From: Streptomyces sp. NBC_00525
Lineage (GTDB): Bacteria > Actinomycetota > Actinomycetes > Streptomycetales > Streptomycetaceae
Direction of reading: 5' to 3'
NCBI RefSeq assembly: GCF_036346595.1
Contig: NZ_CP107834.1
Span: 1,488,001-1,552,000 of the forward strand
DNA length: 64,000 nt
The notes below the pieces were generated by a model. The model did no database searches. It saw only the letters and a program-made list of their open reading frames with translations, and was not told where the DNA came from. The translations under genes and the position numbers were made by a program. Position 1 is the stretch's first letter. Every line of letters begins with the position of its first letter. Positions 27,390 through 35,598 of this stretch are shown one piece after another.

Positions 27390-28352
27390 GTGTCTGTCGC
27401 ACCTGACGGGCGCAAGATGCTGCGCCTTGAGGTCCGGAACAGCCAGACCCCCATCGAGCGCAAGCCCGAGTGGATCAAGACCCGGGCGAAGATGGGCCCC
27501 GAGTACAACCAGCTGCAGAAACTCGTCAAGAGCGAGGGCCTGCACACGGTGTGCCAGGAGGCCGGCTGCCCCAACATCTTCGAGTGCTGGGAGGACCGCG
27601 AGGCCACGTTCCTCATCGGCGGCGACCAGTGCACCCGGCGCTGTGACTTCTGCCAGATCGACACGGGCAAGCCGCAGGCGCTGGACCGGGACGAGCCCCG
27701 CCGCGTCGGCGAGTCGGTCGTCACGATGGACCTGAACTACGCCACGATCACCGGCGTCGCCCGCGACGACCTGGAGGACGGCGGCTCCTGGCTGTACGCG
27801 GAGACCGTGCGTCAGATCCACGCGCAGACGGCGGACCGGGAGGCCGGCCGCACCAAGGTCGAGCTGCTGATCCCCGACTTCAACGCCGAGCCCGCCCAGC
27901 TCGCGGAGGTCTTCTCCGCCCGCCCCGAGGTGCTCGCGCACAACGTGGAGACGGTGCCGCGCATCTTCAAGCGCATCCGCCCCGGCTTCCGCTACGAGCG
28001 CTCCCTGGAGGTCATCACCCGCGCCCGCGAGGCCGGCCTGGTGACCAAGTCCAACCTGATCCTCGGCATGGGCGAGACCCGCGAAGAGGTCAGCGAGGCG
28101 CTGCGGGACCTGTACGAGGCGGGCTGCGAGCTCATCACGATCACGCAGTACCTGCGGCCCTCGGTGCGCCACCACCCCGTCGAGCGCTGGGTGAAGCCGC
28201 ACGAGTTCGTGGAGCTGAAGGACGAGGCCGACGCGATCGGGTACTCGGGCGTCATGTCCGGGCCGCTGGTCCGCTCCTCGTACCGCGCCGGCCGGCTGTT
28301 CCAGCAGGCGATGGACCGGCGCGAGGCGCAGGTCGCGGCGCCGTCCGCGTAG
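27390..28352 (+). CDS. lipA: Lipoyl synthase (radical SAM)
   Basis: Inserts two sulfurs into octanoyl groups. The 320-residue protein has the radical-SAM cluster motif CTRRCDFC and the auxiliary cluster cysteines in [14 protein letters not shown]; the C-terminal Arg-Ser-Ser-Tyr motif is present (LVRSSYRAG). I place the start at GTG 27390 ([15 protein letters not shown]), preceded by AAAGGGGAG. The frame continues to an ATG at 27321, but the sequence before 27390 does not look like LipA. A terminator hairpin lies after the gene. Confidence 0.96.
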   Translation: MSVAPDGRKMLRLEVRNSQTPIERKPEWIKTRAKMGPEYNQLQKLVKSEGLHTVCQEAGCPNIFECWEDREATFLIGGDQCTRRCDFCQIDTGKPQALDRDEPRRVGESVVTMDLNYATITGVARDDLEDGGSWLYAETVRQIHAQTADREAGRTKVELLIPDFNAEPAQLAEVFSARPEVLAHNVETVPRIFKRIRPGFRYERSLEVITRAREAGLVTKSNLILGMGETREEVSEALRDLYEAGCELITITQYLRPSVRHHPVERWVKPHEFVELKDEADAIGYSGVMSGPLVRSSYRAGRLFQQAMDRREAQVAAPSA

Positions 28353-28384
28353 GCGCGTTCCGGGGCCCGTGTTCCCGGGCGGTG

Positions 28385-28408
28385 CCGTCCGCGTGACCGC
28401 GCGGACGG
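28385..28408 (+). terminator. lipA terminator
   Basis: CCGTCCGCG (28385-28393) / CGCGGACGG (28400-28408), loop of six bases, 33 bases after the lipA stop. Confidence 0.7.
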
Positions 28409-28537
28409 ACCGCGCCGGGGTGCGCGGGGCGCGTACCGAGGTTTCATGGGTGTGTGACCGTGCGGTCATGCGCCGGTAACGCCCACCGGTGACCCTGGAC
28501 ACAGGCACCCGCACTTCGTTCCGAGGGGACTTCCACG

Positions 28538-28753
28538 ATGCAGGCCGCGCCGGTACGCGCCACCGTCATCCCGACCGTCACCGGTGCCCTCCGCGCCGTC
28601 GAGTCGCTGCTGCTCGGCCGCGGCCAGCGCACGGCCCGCCGCAACGCCTGGACGGCCGTCCTGGCGGACCGCCGCCGGGCCGAGGACCGGGCGGAGTCCG
28701 GCTACGTACCGCAACGGGAGGCCGCGGCGGCCCGCCGCTCGCGGGCCACGTAA
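28538..28753 (+). CDS. Small conserved basic Streptomyces protein
   Basis: Protein of 71 residues rich in Arg and Ala (starting MQAAPVRATVIPTVTGALRA, with RGQRTARRNAWTAVLADRRRAED in the middle). No signal peptide, membrane helix or known domain is visible. I recall small proteins of this kind between lipA and the DUF4191 gene in Streptomyces, and I cannot assign a function. The start ATG follows GAGGGG about 8 bases upstream. The DUF4191 gene begins 10 bases after the stop, which suggests one operon. Confidence 0.7.
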   Translation: MQAAPVRATVIPTVTGALRAVESLLLGRGQRTARRNAWTAVLADRRRAEDRAESGYVPQREAAAARRSRAT

Positions 28754-28763
28754 ACTTCATTGC

Positions 28764-29474
28764 ATGGCGAGGAAGGCAAAAACCACTGAAGGCGCGGACA
28801 GCGCCGAGAACGCGGGGCGGCTCAAGCAGATCGCTCTGACCTACAAGATGACCAAGCGGACCGACTCCAAGATCGGTCTTGTGGTCGCGGGTGTGGGAAT
28901 CGTCACCTTCGGTGTCATCCTCGCGATCGGTTTCCTGATCGATCACCCGGTCTACCTGGGCATCCTCGGGTTCGTGCTCGCCCTCCTCGCGATGGCGATC
29001 ATCTTCGGGCGCCGCGCCGAGCGCGCCGCCTTCGGGCAGATGGAGGGCCAGCCGGGCGCCGCCGCCGCGGTGCTCGACCGGGTCGGCCGGGGCTGGACGA
29101 CCACTCCCGCGGTCGCGATGAACCGCAACCAGGACGTCGTCCACCGCGCCGTGGGCAAGGCGGGCATCGTGCTGGTCGCCGAGGGCAACCCGAACCGGGT
29201 GAAGAGCCTGCTCGCGGCCGAGAAGAAGAAGATGGCCCGGATCGTGGTCGACGTCCCGGTCCACGACATCATCGTCGGCAACGGCGAGGGCCAGGTGCCT
29301 CTCAAGAAGGTGCGCACCAAGATGCTGAAGATGCCCCGCGTGCTGACCGGCCCGCAGGTCACGGCCGCCAACGACCGCCTGCGCGCGATGGGCGACCTGA
29401 TGAGCAACATGCCCCTCCCGAAGGGGCCCATGCCGAAGGGCATGCGGATGCCGCGCGGCGGCAAGGCGCGCTGA
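28764..29474 (+). CDS. DUF4191 integral membrane protein
   Basis: Protein of 236 residues with a charged N-terminus, two membrane helices at about residues 36-80 (IGLVVAGVGIVTFGVILAIG and VYLGILGFVLALLAMAIIF) and a soluble C-terminal domain with KAGIVLVAEGNPNRVKSLLA and MARIVVDVPVHDIIVG. It ends in a Met/Pro/Lys-rich tail (LPKGPMPKGMRMPRG). These are marks of the actinobacterial DUF4191 family, found next to lipA/lipB but of unknown role. It shares a probable operon with the small gene before it. A 19-base-arm hairpin follows. Confidence 0.9.
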   Translation: MARKAKTTEGADSAENAGRLKQIALTYKMTKRTDSKIGLVVAGVGIVTFGVILAIGFLIDHPVYLGILGFVLALLAMAIIFGRRAERAAFGQMEGQPGAAAAVLDRVGRGWTTTPAVAMNRNQDVVHRAVGKAGIVLVAEGNPNRVKSLLAAEKKKMARIVVDVPVHDIIVGNGEGQVPLKKVRTKMLKMPRVLTGPQVTAANDRLRAMGDLMSNMPLPKGPMPKGMRMPRGGKAR

Positions 29475-29496
29475 CCGGACGGCGTCCGGAGAACGA

Positions 29497-29538
29497 GGAG
29501 GGCGGGCCGTGAACCCCTGGGTTCACGGCCCGCCCTCC
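29497..29538. terminator. Bidirectional terminator
   Basis: Very strong hairpin: GGAGGGCGGGCC at the left and GGCCCGCCCTCC at the right, continuous through GTGAACCC / GGGTTCAC. It lies between the convergent DUF4191 gene and the RDD gene. Confidence 0.88.
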
Positions 29539-29557
29539 CGCTTGTGTACGGGTACGG

Positions 29558-30025
29558 TCAGGCGCGGATCTGTACGGCTCGGGCCAGGCGGTCGTGGAGG
29601 CCGCGGCCGTCGCGGTCCCAGACGAGCGCCGGGATGGCCAGGCAGAGCAGCACGCTGCGCAGGAGCACGCGGACGGGGCCGAGGCGGCCGCCGTCCTCGG
29701 CGATGACGCGGACGCCCATGAGGCGCTTGCCGGGGGTGCAGCCGATCGTGCCGACGGTGAGCACGCTCATCACGAGGAAGACGGCGAGCGCCCAGTTCCC
29801 CGCCGTCTGCTGGTCACCGCGCGCGATCAGGCCGTATGCGATCAGCATGCACAGCGCCCAGTCGATGAAGAGAGCTCCGAAGCGCCGGCCGAGCGGGGCG
29901 ATGGCGCCGGGCCCCTCCTCGGGGAGGCCGAGCCGCTTCCCCCGGTATCCGAAGTCGGCGCCCATCTCCTCGGCGGCCGCGCGCGGCCCCGAGAGCCACG
30001 ATCCGATTGCTTGCCTGTTGTCCAC
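29558..30025 (-). CDS. RDD family membrane protein
   Basis: Membrane protein of 155 residues. The RDD signature Arg and Asp occur in APLGRRFGALFIDWALCMLIAY; further helices cover about residues 80-100 and 125-145, and the family motif TPGKRLMGVRVI is present. The start GTG 30025 (VDNRQAIGSWLSG) is the one with which homologous proteins usually begin. The function of RDD proteins varies, with transport roles suggested for some members. It is divergent from glnA, so the GlnR-type site at 30100 could also affect it. Confidence 0.85.
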   Translation of the reverse strand: MDNRQAIGSWLSGPRAAAEEMGADFGYRGKRLGLPEEGPGAIAPLGRRFGALFIDWALCMLIAYGLIARGDQQTAGNWALAVFLVMSVLTVGTIGCTPGKRLMGVRVIAEDGGRLGPVRVLLRSVLLCLAIPALVWDRDGRGLHDRLARAVQIRA

Positions 30026-30099
30026 CCGACCACGGTACTGCGCCGGGCCGCACGCCTTCGCCCGTGGGGGGCGAACACGGCCCGCAGCACCCGCGCCGG

Positions 30100-30137
30100 T
30101 TAACTTCCGCGAAACAAATGGGTCATGCTTGAGAAAT
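30100..30137 (+). promoter_or_regulatory. GlnR-box-like tandem site upstream of glnA
   Basis: Four half-sites with exact 6-base spacing: TTAAC (30100), GAAAC (30111), GTCAT (30122), GAAAT (30133). This matches the known actinobacterial GlnR consensus gTnAc-n6-GaAAc twice. It lies about 100 bases before the glnA start. GlnR would activate or repress glnA according to nitrogen supply. Confidence 0.85.
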
Positions 30138-30234
30138 CCGGTCTGCCTATGGTCGGGTCCAGCGTGTGCCACCGCACTGGCCACAACGAGCTGCAACCCC
30201 GACCCCTCCCCGGGCCGGGAGTAGGAGGAGTTGG

Positions 30235-31644
30235 ATGTTCCAGAACGCCGACGACGCGAAGAAGTTCATCGCCGACAATGACGTCAAGTTCATCGACGTC
30301 CGGTTCTGCGACCTGCCCGGCGTGATGCAGCACGTCACCGTCCCGGCGGCGACCTTCGACCCGGCGGAGGAGCTGGCCTTCGACGGCTCCTCGATCCGCG
30401 GCTTCCAGGCCATCCACGAGTCCGACATGTCGCTGCGCGCGGACCTGTCGACCGCCCGCGTCGACCCGTTCCGCCGCGACAAGACGGTCAACATCAACTT
30501 CTTCATCCACGACCCGATCACCGGCGAGCAGTACAGCCGCGACCCGCGGAACGTGGCGAAGAAGGCCGAGGCGTACCTCACCTCGACCGGGATCGCCGAC
30601 ACCGCGTACTTCGGCCCGGAGGCCGAGTTCTACGTCTTCGACAACGTCCGCTTCCAGACGTCGGCGAACGAGAGCTTCTACCACATCGACTCCGAGGCCG
30701 GCGCCTGGAACACCGGCGCGCTGGAGAACAACCGCGGCTACAAGGTCCGGTACAAGGGCGGCTACTTCCCGGTCTCCCCGGTCGACCACTTCGCCGACCT
30801 GCGCGCCGAGATGTCCCTGGTGCTGGAGGAGAGCGGTCTGCAGATCGAGCGCCAGCACCACGAGGTCGGCACCGGCGGCCAGGCGGAGATCAACTACAAG
30901 TTCAACACGCTGCTCGCCGCGGCCGACGACCTGATGCTCTTCAAGTACATCGTGAAGAACGTCGCCTGGCGCAACGGCAAGACCGCGACCTTCATGCCGA
31001 AGCCGATCTTCGGCGACAACGGCTCGGGGATGCACGTCCACCAGTCCCTGTGGGCCGGCGGCGACCCGCTGTTCTACGACGAGCAGGGCTACGCGGGCCT
31101 CTCGGACACCGCCCGCTACTACATCGGCGGCATCCTGAAGCACGCCCCGTCGCTGCTGGCCTTCACCAACCCGACGGTGAACTCCTACCACCGCCTGGTG
31201 CCGGGCTTCGAGGCGCCGGTCAACATGGTGTACTCGCAGCGCAACCGTTCCGCCGCGATGCGTATCCCGATCACGGGCTCCAACCCGAAGGCCAAGCGCG
31301 TCGAGTTCCGCGCCCCGGACCCGTCGTCCAACCCGTACCTGGCGTTCTCGGCCCTCCTGATGGCCGGCCTGGACGGCATCAAGAACAAGATCGAGCCCGC
31401 CGAGCCGATCGACAAGGACCTGTACGAGCTGGCCCCCGAGGAGCACGCCAACGTCCAGCAGGTCCCGACGTCCCTGCCGGCCGTCCTGGACGCCCTGGAG
31501 GCGGACAACGAGTACCTCCAGGCCGGCGGTGTCTTCACGTCCGACCTGATCGAGACGTGGATCGACTACAAGCGCACCCACGAGATCGCCCCGATCCAGC
31601 TCCGCCCGCACCCCCACGAGTTCGAGCTGTACTTCGACCTCTAA
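30235..31644 (+). CDS. glnA: Glutamine synthetase type I
   Basis: Dodecameric GSI of 469 residues, converting glutamate and ammonium to glutamine with ATP. The N-terminal beta-Grasp domain holds [10 protein letters not shown]; the catalytic core has [22 protein letters not shown], and the ATP site [10 protein letters not shown]. The C-terminal adenylylation segment [11 protein letters not shown] carries the modified Tyr, marking it as GSI-beta. ATG 30235 follows AGGAGGAG. The gene has a GlnR-like double box upstream and a strong terminator downstream. A second, unrelated synthetase (glnII) lies 5 kb away. Confidence 0.98.
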   Translation: MFQNADDAKKFIADNDVKFIDVRFCDLPGVMQHVTVPAATFDPAEELAFDGSSIRGFQAIHESDMSLRADLSTARVDPFRRDKTVNINFFIHDPITGEQYSRDPRNVAKKAEAYLTSTGIADTAYFGPEAEFYVFDNVRFQTSANESFYHIDSEAGAWNTGALENNRGYKVRYKGGYFPVSPVDHFADLRAEMSLVLEESGLQIERQHHEVGTGGQAEINYKFNTLLAAADDLMLFKYIVKNVAWRNGKTATFMPKPIFGDNGSGMHVHQSLWAGGDPLFYDEQGYAGLSDTARYYIGGILKHAPSLLAFTNPTVNSYHRLVPGFEAPVNMVYSQRNRSAAMRIPITGSNPKAKRVEFRAPDPSSNPYLAFSALLMAGLDGIKNKIEPAEPIDKDLYELAPEEHANVQQVPTSLPAVLDALEADNEYLQAGGVFTSDLIETWIDYKRTHEIAPIQLRPHPHEFELYFDL

Positions 31645-31655
31645 AGACACGGACG

Positions 31656-31707
31656 ACGGCGAGGGCCGCTCCCCCGGTTTCCCGGGGGGCGGCCCTCGCC
31701 GTGTTTT
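31656..31707. terminator. Bidirectional terminator after glnA
   Basis: Long hairpin: ACGGCGAGGGCCGC pairs with GCGGCCCTCGCCGT, with an inner CCCCCGG/CCGGGGG stem. It ends in TTTT at 31704, a rare clear T-run for this window, and also faces the sulP gene. Confidence 0.93.
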
Positions 31708-31715
31708 CCGCGCGT

Positions 31716-33236
31716 TCAGTGGCCGGCGGTGAGTTCGCCGCTCAGGGTGGTGTGCAGGGCGGCGCTCGGTTGGTTGAGGCCCACGATTTCGACGGTCTTG
31801 CCGCGCTGGGCGTACTTCGTCTCGATCGCGTCCAGGGCCGCGACCGAGGAGGCGTCCCAGATGTGGGTGGCGGAGAGGTCGATGACGACCTTGTCCGGGT
31901 CGGTGGCGTAGGCGAAGCGGGTCACCAGGTCGTTGGAGGAGGCGAAGAAGAGTTCGCCGGTGACGGAGTAGACGACCTGGGAGCCGTCCGGGTCGGTGAC
32001 CGCGGTGACGTCGGCGAGGTGGGCGACGCGGCGGGCGAAGATCACCATGGCGGTGACCGAGCCGACGACGACGCCGATCGCCAGGTTGGACGTGGCGACG
32101 ACGATGGCGACGGTGATGACCATGACCGCCGTCTCGCCCACCGGCATCCGGCGCAGGGTCTTCGGGGCGATGGAGTGCCAGTCGAACGTGGCGAACGAGA
32201 CCATCACCATGACCGCGACCAGGGCCGCCATCGGGATGTCCGAGACGACCGGGCCGAAGGCGATGCAGAGCACCATCAGGAAGGAGCCGGCCAGGAACGT
32301 CGACAGGCGGGTGCGCGCGCCGGAGACGCGGACGTTGATCATCGTCTGGCCGATCATGGCGCAGCCGCCCATGCCGCCGAAGAAACCGGTGACGATGTTG
32401 GCGACGCCCTGGCCGATGGACTCACGGGTCTTGTTGGAGCGGGTGTCCGTGATGTCGTCGACCAGCTGGGCGGTCATCAGGGACTCCATCAGGCCGACCA
32501 GGGCCATCGCCAGGGCGTAGGGGGCGACGGTCGTCAGCGTGTCCAGGGTGAACGGCACGTCGGGGAGGCCGGGCACCGGGAGCGAGGAGGGCAGCTCGCC
32601 CTTGTCGCCCACCGTCGGCACCGCGATACCGGCCGCAACGGTGGTAACGGTCAGGATCACGATGGAGACCAGGGGCGCCGGGATCACTCGGGTGACCTTC
32701 GGGAAGAACACCATCAGCAGCAGGCCCCCGGCGATCAGCGGGTAGACCGCCCACGGCACGTCGTGCATCTCGGGCACCTGGGCCATGAAGATCAGGATCG
32801 CCAGGGCGTTGACGAAGCCGGTCATCACGGAGCGCGGCACGAACCGCATGAGCCTGGCGACGCCCAGGGCGCCGAGCACGATCTGGAAGAGGCCGGCCAG
32901 GATGACCGCGGCGATCAGGTAGCCGAAGCCGTGCTCCCGGTTGAGCGGGGCGATGACCAGGGCGACGGCGCCCGTGGCCGCGGAGATCATCGCGCGGCGC
33001 CCGCCGACGACGGAGATCGTGACGGCCATGGTGAAGGAGGCGAACAGGCCGATCGCGGGGTCCACACCGGCGATGATCGAGAACGAGATCGCCTCCGGGA
33101 TCAGGGCGAGCGCGACGACCAGGCCGCCGAGGACCTCGGTGCGCCAGACCCTGGGGTCGGTGATCCAGTCGGGCTTGAGGGCGCGCAGCCGGGACGCGGG
33201 GGCGGACGGGGGCGAGGGCGGTGCGGAGGAGGACAC
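31716..33236 (-). CDS. SulP-family anion transporter with STAS domain
   Basis: Inorganic anion permease of 506 residues, placed in the membrane. About ten helices occupy residues 30-410; the family signature begins LGGLVVALALIPEAISFSII, and the second half includes GMGGCAMIGQTMINVRVSG. The C-terminal STAS domain (about 420-500) carries LSATHIWDASSVAALDAIE, the regulatory loop. SulP members carry sulfate, bicarbonate or other anions; the specific substrate cannot be told. The start is GTG 33236. It converges with glnA, and the next gene upstream is 530 bases away in divergent orientation. Confidence 0.95.
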   Translation of the reverse strand: MSSSAPPSPPSAPASRLRALKPDWITDPRVWRTEVLGGLVVALALIPEAISFSIIAGVDPAIGLFASFTMAVTISVVGGRRAMISAATGAVALVIAPLNREHGFGYLIAAVILAGLFQIVLGALGVARLMRFVPRSVMTGFVNALAILIFMAQVPEMHDVPWAVYPLIAGGLLLMVFFPKVTRVIPAPLVSIVILTVTTVAAGIAVPTVGDKGELPSSLPVPGLPDVPFTLDTLTTVAPYALAMALVGLMESLMTAQLVDDITDTRSNKTRESIGQGVANIVTGFFGGMGGCAMIGQTMINVRVSGARTRLSTFLAGSFLMVLCIAFGPVVSDIPMAALVAVMVMVSFATFDWHSIAPKTLRRMPVGETAVMVITVAIVVATSNLAIGVVVGSVTAMVIFARRVAHLADVTAVTDPDGSQVVYSVTGELFFASSNDLVTRFAYATDPDKVVIDLSATHIWDASSVAALDAIETKYAQRGKTVEIVGLNQPSAALHTTLSGELTAGH

Positions 33237-33365
33237 GAAGGCGTACCTGTCGGTCGGGCGCGCCCGTGGGAGAGGGCGTGCGGGGGTGGACAGCGGGGAC
33301 GGCGGGGCCCGGCGGACGCGTAGGTGCGCGCGGGGGGCCGGGGAGCCGGCCGGGGGCGGGTCCGG

Positions 33366-33397
33366 CGGATCGGCGCGCGGACGGATCGGCGCGCGGA
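33366..33397. repeat. 16-base tandem duplication
   Basis: The unit CGGATCGGCGCGCGGA occurs twice, at 33366-33381 and 33382-33397, with a partial third copy (CGG). It is in a non-coding stretch between sulP and the VOC gene. Confidence 0.8.
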
Positions 33398-33589
33398 CGG
33401 GTCCGGTGCCCGGGGGCTCAGGGGTGAGGGGTCACGGCGGGCAGGCGGCGCTGCGGTGCGTCGTCATGCGCATCCGCCCGCTCGCTCTCTGTCCACCGGA
33501 ATCAGGGAAGGCCCCGCGCACGCGTGGGCGCGGTGCGGGGCGCCGAAAACCACTGTACCTTGCCGCCCGATCACCGTAGGGTCGTGTCC

Positions 33590-33646
33590 ATGATCACCGG
33601 ACCGGCCTTGAGCCACGCACGGAACGGCTATCCGGTGGAGGGCTGA
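33590..33646 (+). CDS. Possible short upstream peptide (18 codons)
   Basis: ATG 33590 to TGA 33646 encodes MITGPALSHARNGYPVEG. A TAGGGT hexamer ends 7 bases before the ATG, which would suit a leaderless transcript. A stable hairpin follows 17 bases after the stop. It precedes the VOC gene by 120 bases. The frame is short and could occur by chance; I report it as a candidate leader only. Confidence 0.3.
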   Translation: MITGPALSHARNGYPVEG

Positions 33647-33662
33647 GCCCCCGCCGGACGCG

Positions 33663-33693
33663 CCGCGCCGGGTGCTTCGCACACCTGGCGCGG
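33663..33693 (+). terminator. Hairpin upstream of VOC gene, possible attenuator
   Basis: Stem of 12 base pairs: CCGCGCCGGGTG (33663-33674) pairs with CACCTGGCGCGG (33682-33693) with one G-U pair and a 7-base loop. No T-run follows. It lies between a short frame and the VOC gene on the plus strand. Confidence 0.45.
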
Positions 33694-33766
33694 GGACCTC
33701 CTCCGGCTCGTACACCCGCGTTCTTTCCGAGTGTCGAGCCGATTGAGAAGGATGAGGTCGTCAACC

Positions 33767-34141
33767 ATGCCTGTTTCGTTCAACCACACCATCATCGCCG
33801 CCAAGGACCGTCATGAGTCCGCGCGGTTCTTCCGTGATCTGCTGGAGCTGGACGAGGCCCCGTCGTGGGGTCCGTTCGTCAACATCCAGCTGGAGCACGG
33901 TGTGCTGCTGCAGTTCGCCGAGCCGCCGGTGGAGATCCAGATGCAGCACTACGCGTTCCTCCTCGACGACGAGCTGTTCGACCGCGCCTACGCGCGGCTG
34001 GTCGAGGGCGGGGTCGAGCACTGGGCCGATCCGCAGATGAAGCGGTCCGGTGAGACCAATACCGAGCACGGCGGCCGGGGCGTCTACTTCAAGGACCCGG
34101 CCGGGCACGCGATCGAGCTGATCACCCGCCCGTATCTGTAG
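33767..34141 (+). CDS. VOC-superfamily (glyoxalase/dioxygenase-like) protein
   Basis: Small protein of 124 residues with the vicinal-oxygen-chelate fold: FNHTIIAAKDRHESARFFRDLL at the start gives the first beta-alpha-beta unit, and GGRGVYFKDPAGHAIELITRPY at the end gives the second, with Glu in the family's metal-ligand position. The substrate is unknown. I use ATG 33767 (MPVSFNHT). The following MmpS-like gene is 119 bases away. Upstream are a short frame and a hairpin that may affect expression. Confidence 0.9.
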   Translation: MPVSFNHTIIAAKDRHESARFFRDLLELDEAPSWGPFVNIQLEHGVLLQFAEPPVEIQMQHYAFLLDDELFDRAYARLVEGGVEHWADPQMKRSGETNTEHGGRGVYFKDPAGHAIELITRPYL

Positions 34142-34260
34142 TCCGCCGTATCCGCCCGTATCCGTGGTCCGCCCGGTCCACCGTCCCTGGTCCGCCCGGT
34201 CCATCGCCGGACGGACGCGGCGGGGTCGCGGGGCGGCGGCGGGGCGCGGAGGCTGGGGGG

Positions 34261-34704
34261 ATGAGCGATCTGGAGCCCCCCGGTGGCGGTCCGGTCCCGC
34301 CGCGGCCTCCCCGGCGGCGGATCTGGCCGTGGGTGGTGCTGCTGGTCGCGGTGCTGCTGGCGCTGGCGGCCGGGGCGGTCTCGGCGGTGCTCGCGGACGT
34401 GGTCCGCTCGGAGGGCTCGCGGACGGTGCACATCCGGTACGAGGTGACGGGCACCGCGCGGGACGTGGTGCTCACGTACAGCACCTGGCGGGGCGACGAG
34501 CTGTCGACCGGCCGGCTGGCGCTGCGTTCGCTGCCGTGGGCCGGGGAGCTGGACACTCGGGGCTTCCTGAGCGGCGGGTCGTTCGAGGTGAGCGTGGGCC
34601 GGGGCGGTGGTGACGTGGCGTGCGCGGTGACCGTGGACGGCGGTGCGCGGCGTACGGACGCGGCCTCGGGTGCGTACGCGACGGCCACCTGCGACGGGTA
34701 CTGA
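34261..34704 (+). CDS. MmpS-like single-pass membrane protein
   Basis: Protein of 147 residues: a Pro-rich cytoplasmic start (about 1-20), one membrane helix (WPWVVLLVAVLLALAAGAVS, about 22-41) and an extracellular beta-rich domain with VHIRYEVTGTARDVVLTYST, FEVSVGRGGGDVACAVTVDG. This matches the MmpS family, accessory subunits for MmpL exporters. No mmpL-type gene is adjacent; the nearest MMPL gene is at 39718. A pair of cysteines near the C-terminus (VACAVTVDG and TATCDGY) could form a disulfide. A terminator follows. Confidence 0.8.
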   Translation: MSDLEPPGGGPVPPRPPRRRIWPWVVLLVAVLLALAAGAVSAVLADVVRSEGSRTVHIRYEVTGTARDVVLTYSTWRGDELSTGRLALRSLPWAGELDTRGFLSGGSFEVSVGRGGGDVACAVTVDGGARRTDAASGAYATATCDGY

Positions 34705-34705
34705 G

Positions 34706-34737
34706 GGGCGGGCCCCGGATCGTTCCGGGGCCCGCCC
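34706..34737. terminator. Bidirectional terminator
   Basis: GGGCGGGCCCCGG (34706-34718) / CCGGGGCCCGCCC (34725-34737), 6-base loop, between convergent genes. Confidence 0.88.
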
Positions 34738-34745
34738 GCCGTGTG

Positions 34746-35027
34746 TCAGCGGCCGTAGCGGATCAGGGCGCGGACCATGCGGCAGGTGGTGTCGGACGGC
34801 GGGTGGATGCCGAGGCGCTGGGCGGTGGCGCGTATCCGGGCGTTGTTCGCGGTGGACGGGAGGTAGACGCCGGTGTCGAGCAGGGCGATGGCGAGGCGCA
34901 TCGCCTTCAGCCGGCGGTTGTGCGAGACGTACCACTCGCGGGGGCGGCCGGCGGGGAGCGGCTTCTTCTTCAGCGGCTGGTGCAGGGGTGTGTGGAGCGG
35001 CTTGGTCGTGACTGCGGCAGCGGCCAT
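34746..35027 (-). CDS. Small basic conserved Streptomyces protein
   Basis: Protein of 93 residues, strongly basic: KPLHTPLHQPLKKKPLPAGR near the start, then REWYVSHNRRLKAMRLAIAL and TANNARIRATAQRLGIHPPS. The middle and end look helical and could bind nucleic acid, but no named domain is recognised. No signal peptide is visible. ATG 35027 is preceded by CAGGAGG, 6 bases upstream on the minus strand, an unusually good ribosome site. It is divergent from the ArsC-like gene. Function unknown. Confidence 0.78.
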   Translation of the reverse strand: MAAAAVTTKPLHTPLHQPLKKKPLPAGRPREWYVSHNRRLKAMRLAIALLDTGVYLPSTANNARIRATAQRLGIHPPSDTTCRMVRALIRYGR

Positions 35028-35168
35028 GGGCAACCTCCTGGCACGGTGGCGGAACTGATCGGAACCCTCACGAACTACCCCCGATTCTACCGCCGGGCAC
35101 TGACAATCGGCCCTGGTCGGCGGGGCTTTGACCGGTCCTGGAGGGAACCGTCCCGTACGGTGGGTGCC

Positions 35169-35537
35169 ATGGAGATCTGGATCAATCCCGCGTGTTCGAA
35201 GTGCCGCGGCGCGATGGATTTGCTCGATGCGGAGGGGGCCGATTACACGGTCCGCCGCTATCTGGAGGATGTGCCCTCGCCGGACGAGATCCGGGCCGTG
35301 CTGGAGCGGCTCGGGCTCGAACCGTGGGACATCACGCGGACGGGGGAGGCGGCGGCGAAGGAGCTGGGTATCGCGGACTGGCCGCGTGAGGAGGGCGCGC
35401 GGGAGCGGTGGATCACGGCGCTCGCCGGGCATCCGAAGCTGATCCAGCGTCCGATCATCACGGCGGACGACGGCACGGCGGTCGTCGGCCGCTCGGAGGA
35501 CGCGGTGCGGGACGCGCTGGGGCGCGGGGCGTCCTGA
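35169..35537 (+). CDS. ArsC/Spx-family thioredoxin-fold protein
   Basis: Protein of 122 residues of the arsenate-reductase-like family. The active-site loop is NPACSKCRGAMDLL with a CxxC pair (Cys9, Cys12), and the family Arg-Pro is at LIQRPIITADDG. The spacing matches ArsC-like proteins, but there are no other arsenic genes nearby, so a redox or Spx-type role is equally possible. ATG 35169. Its stop lies inside a terminator hairpin, and it converges with the Gfo/Idh/MocA gene. Confidence 0.9.
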   Translation: MEIWINPACSKCRGAMDLLDAEGADYTVRRYLEDVPSPDEIRAVLERLGLEPWDITRTGEAAAKELGIADWPREEGARERWITALAGHPKLIQRPIITADDGTAVVGRSEDAVRDALGRGAS

Positions 35538-35559
35538 CCGGCGGGGTGCCCGCCGGTTT
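35537..35559 (+). terminator. Terminator overlapping stop of ArsC-like gene
   Basis: ACCGGCGGG (35537-35545) / CCCGCCGGT (35549-35557) followed by TT; the hairpin starts at the last base of the stop codon. Confidence 0.7.
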
Positions 35560-35598
35560 CGCCCGGCCCCGCCCGCGCCGGACGCCCCGCCCGCCGTA

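Larger units (their letters stand above)
33237..33766. other. Non-coding region between sulP and VOC gene
   Basis: A 530-base divergent interval. It holds the sulP promoter side, a 16-base tandem repeat (33366), a short open frame MITGPALSHARNGYPVEG (33590-33646), and a 12-base-pair hairpin (33663-33693) before the VOC gene. I see no long gene here. Confidence 0.6.

Noticed and set aside
33464..33715. 83-codon minus-strand frame between sulP and the VOC gene
   Set aside because: Composition and lack of a ribosome site suggest chance; it covers the hairpin and tandem elements described above.
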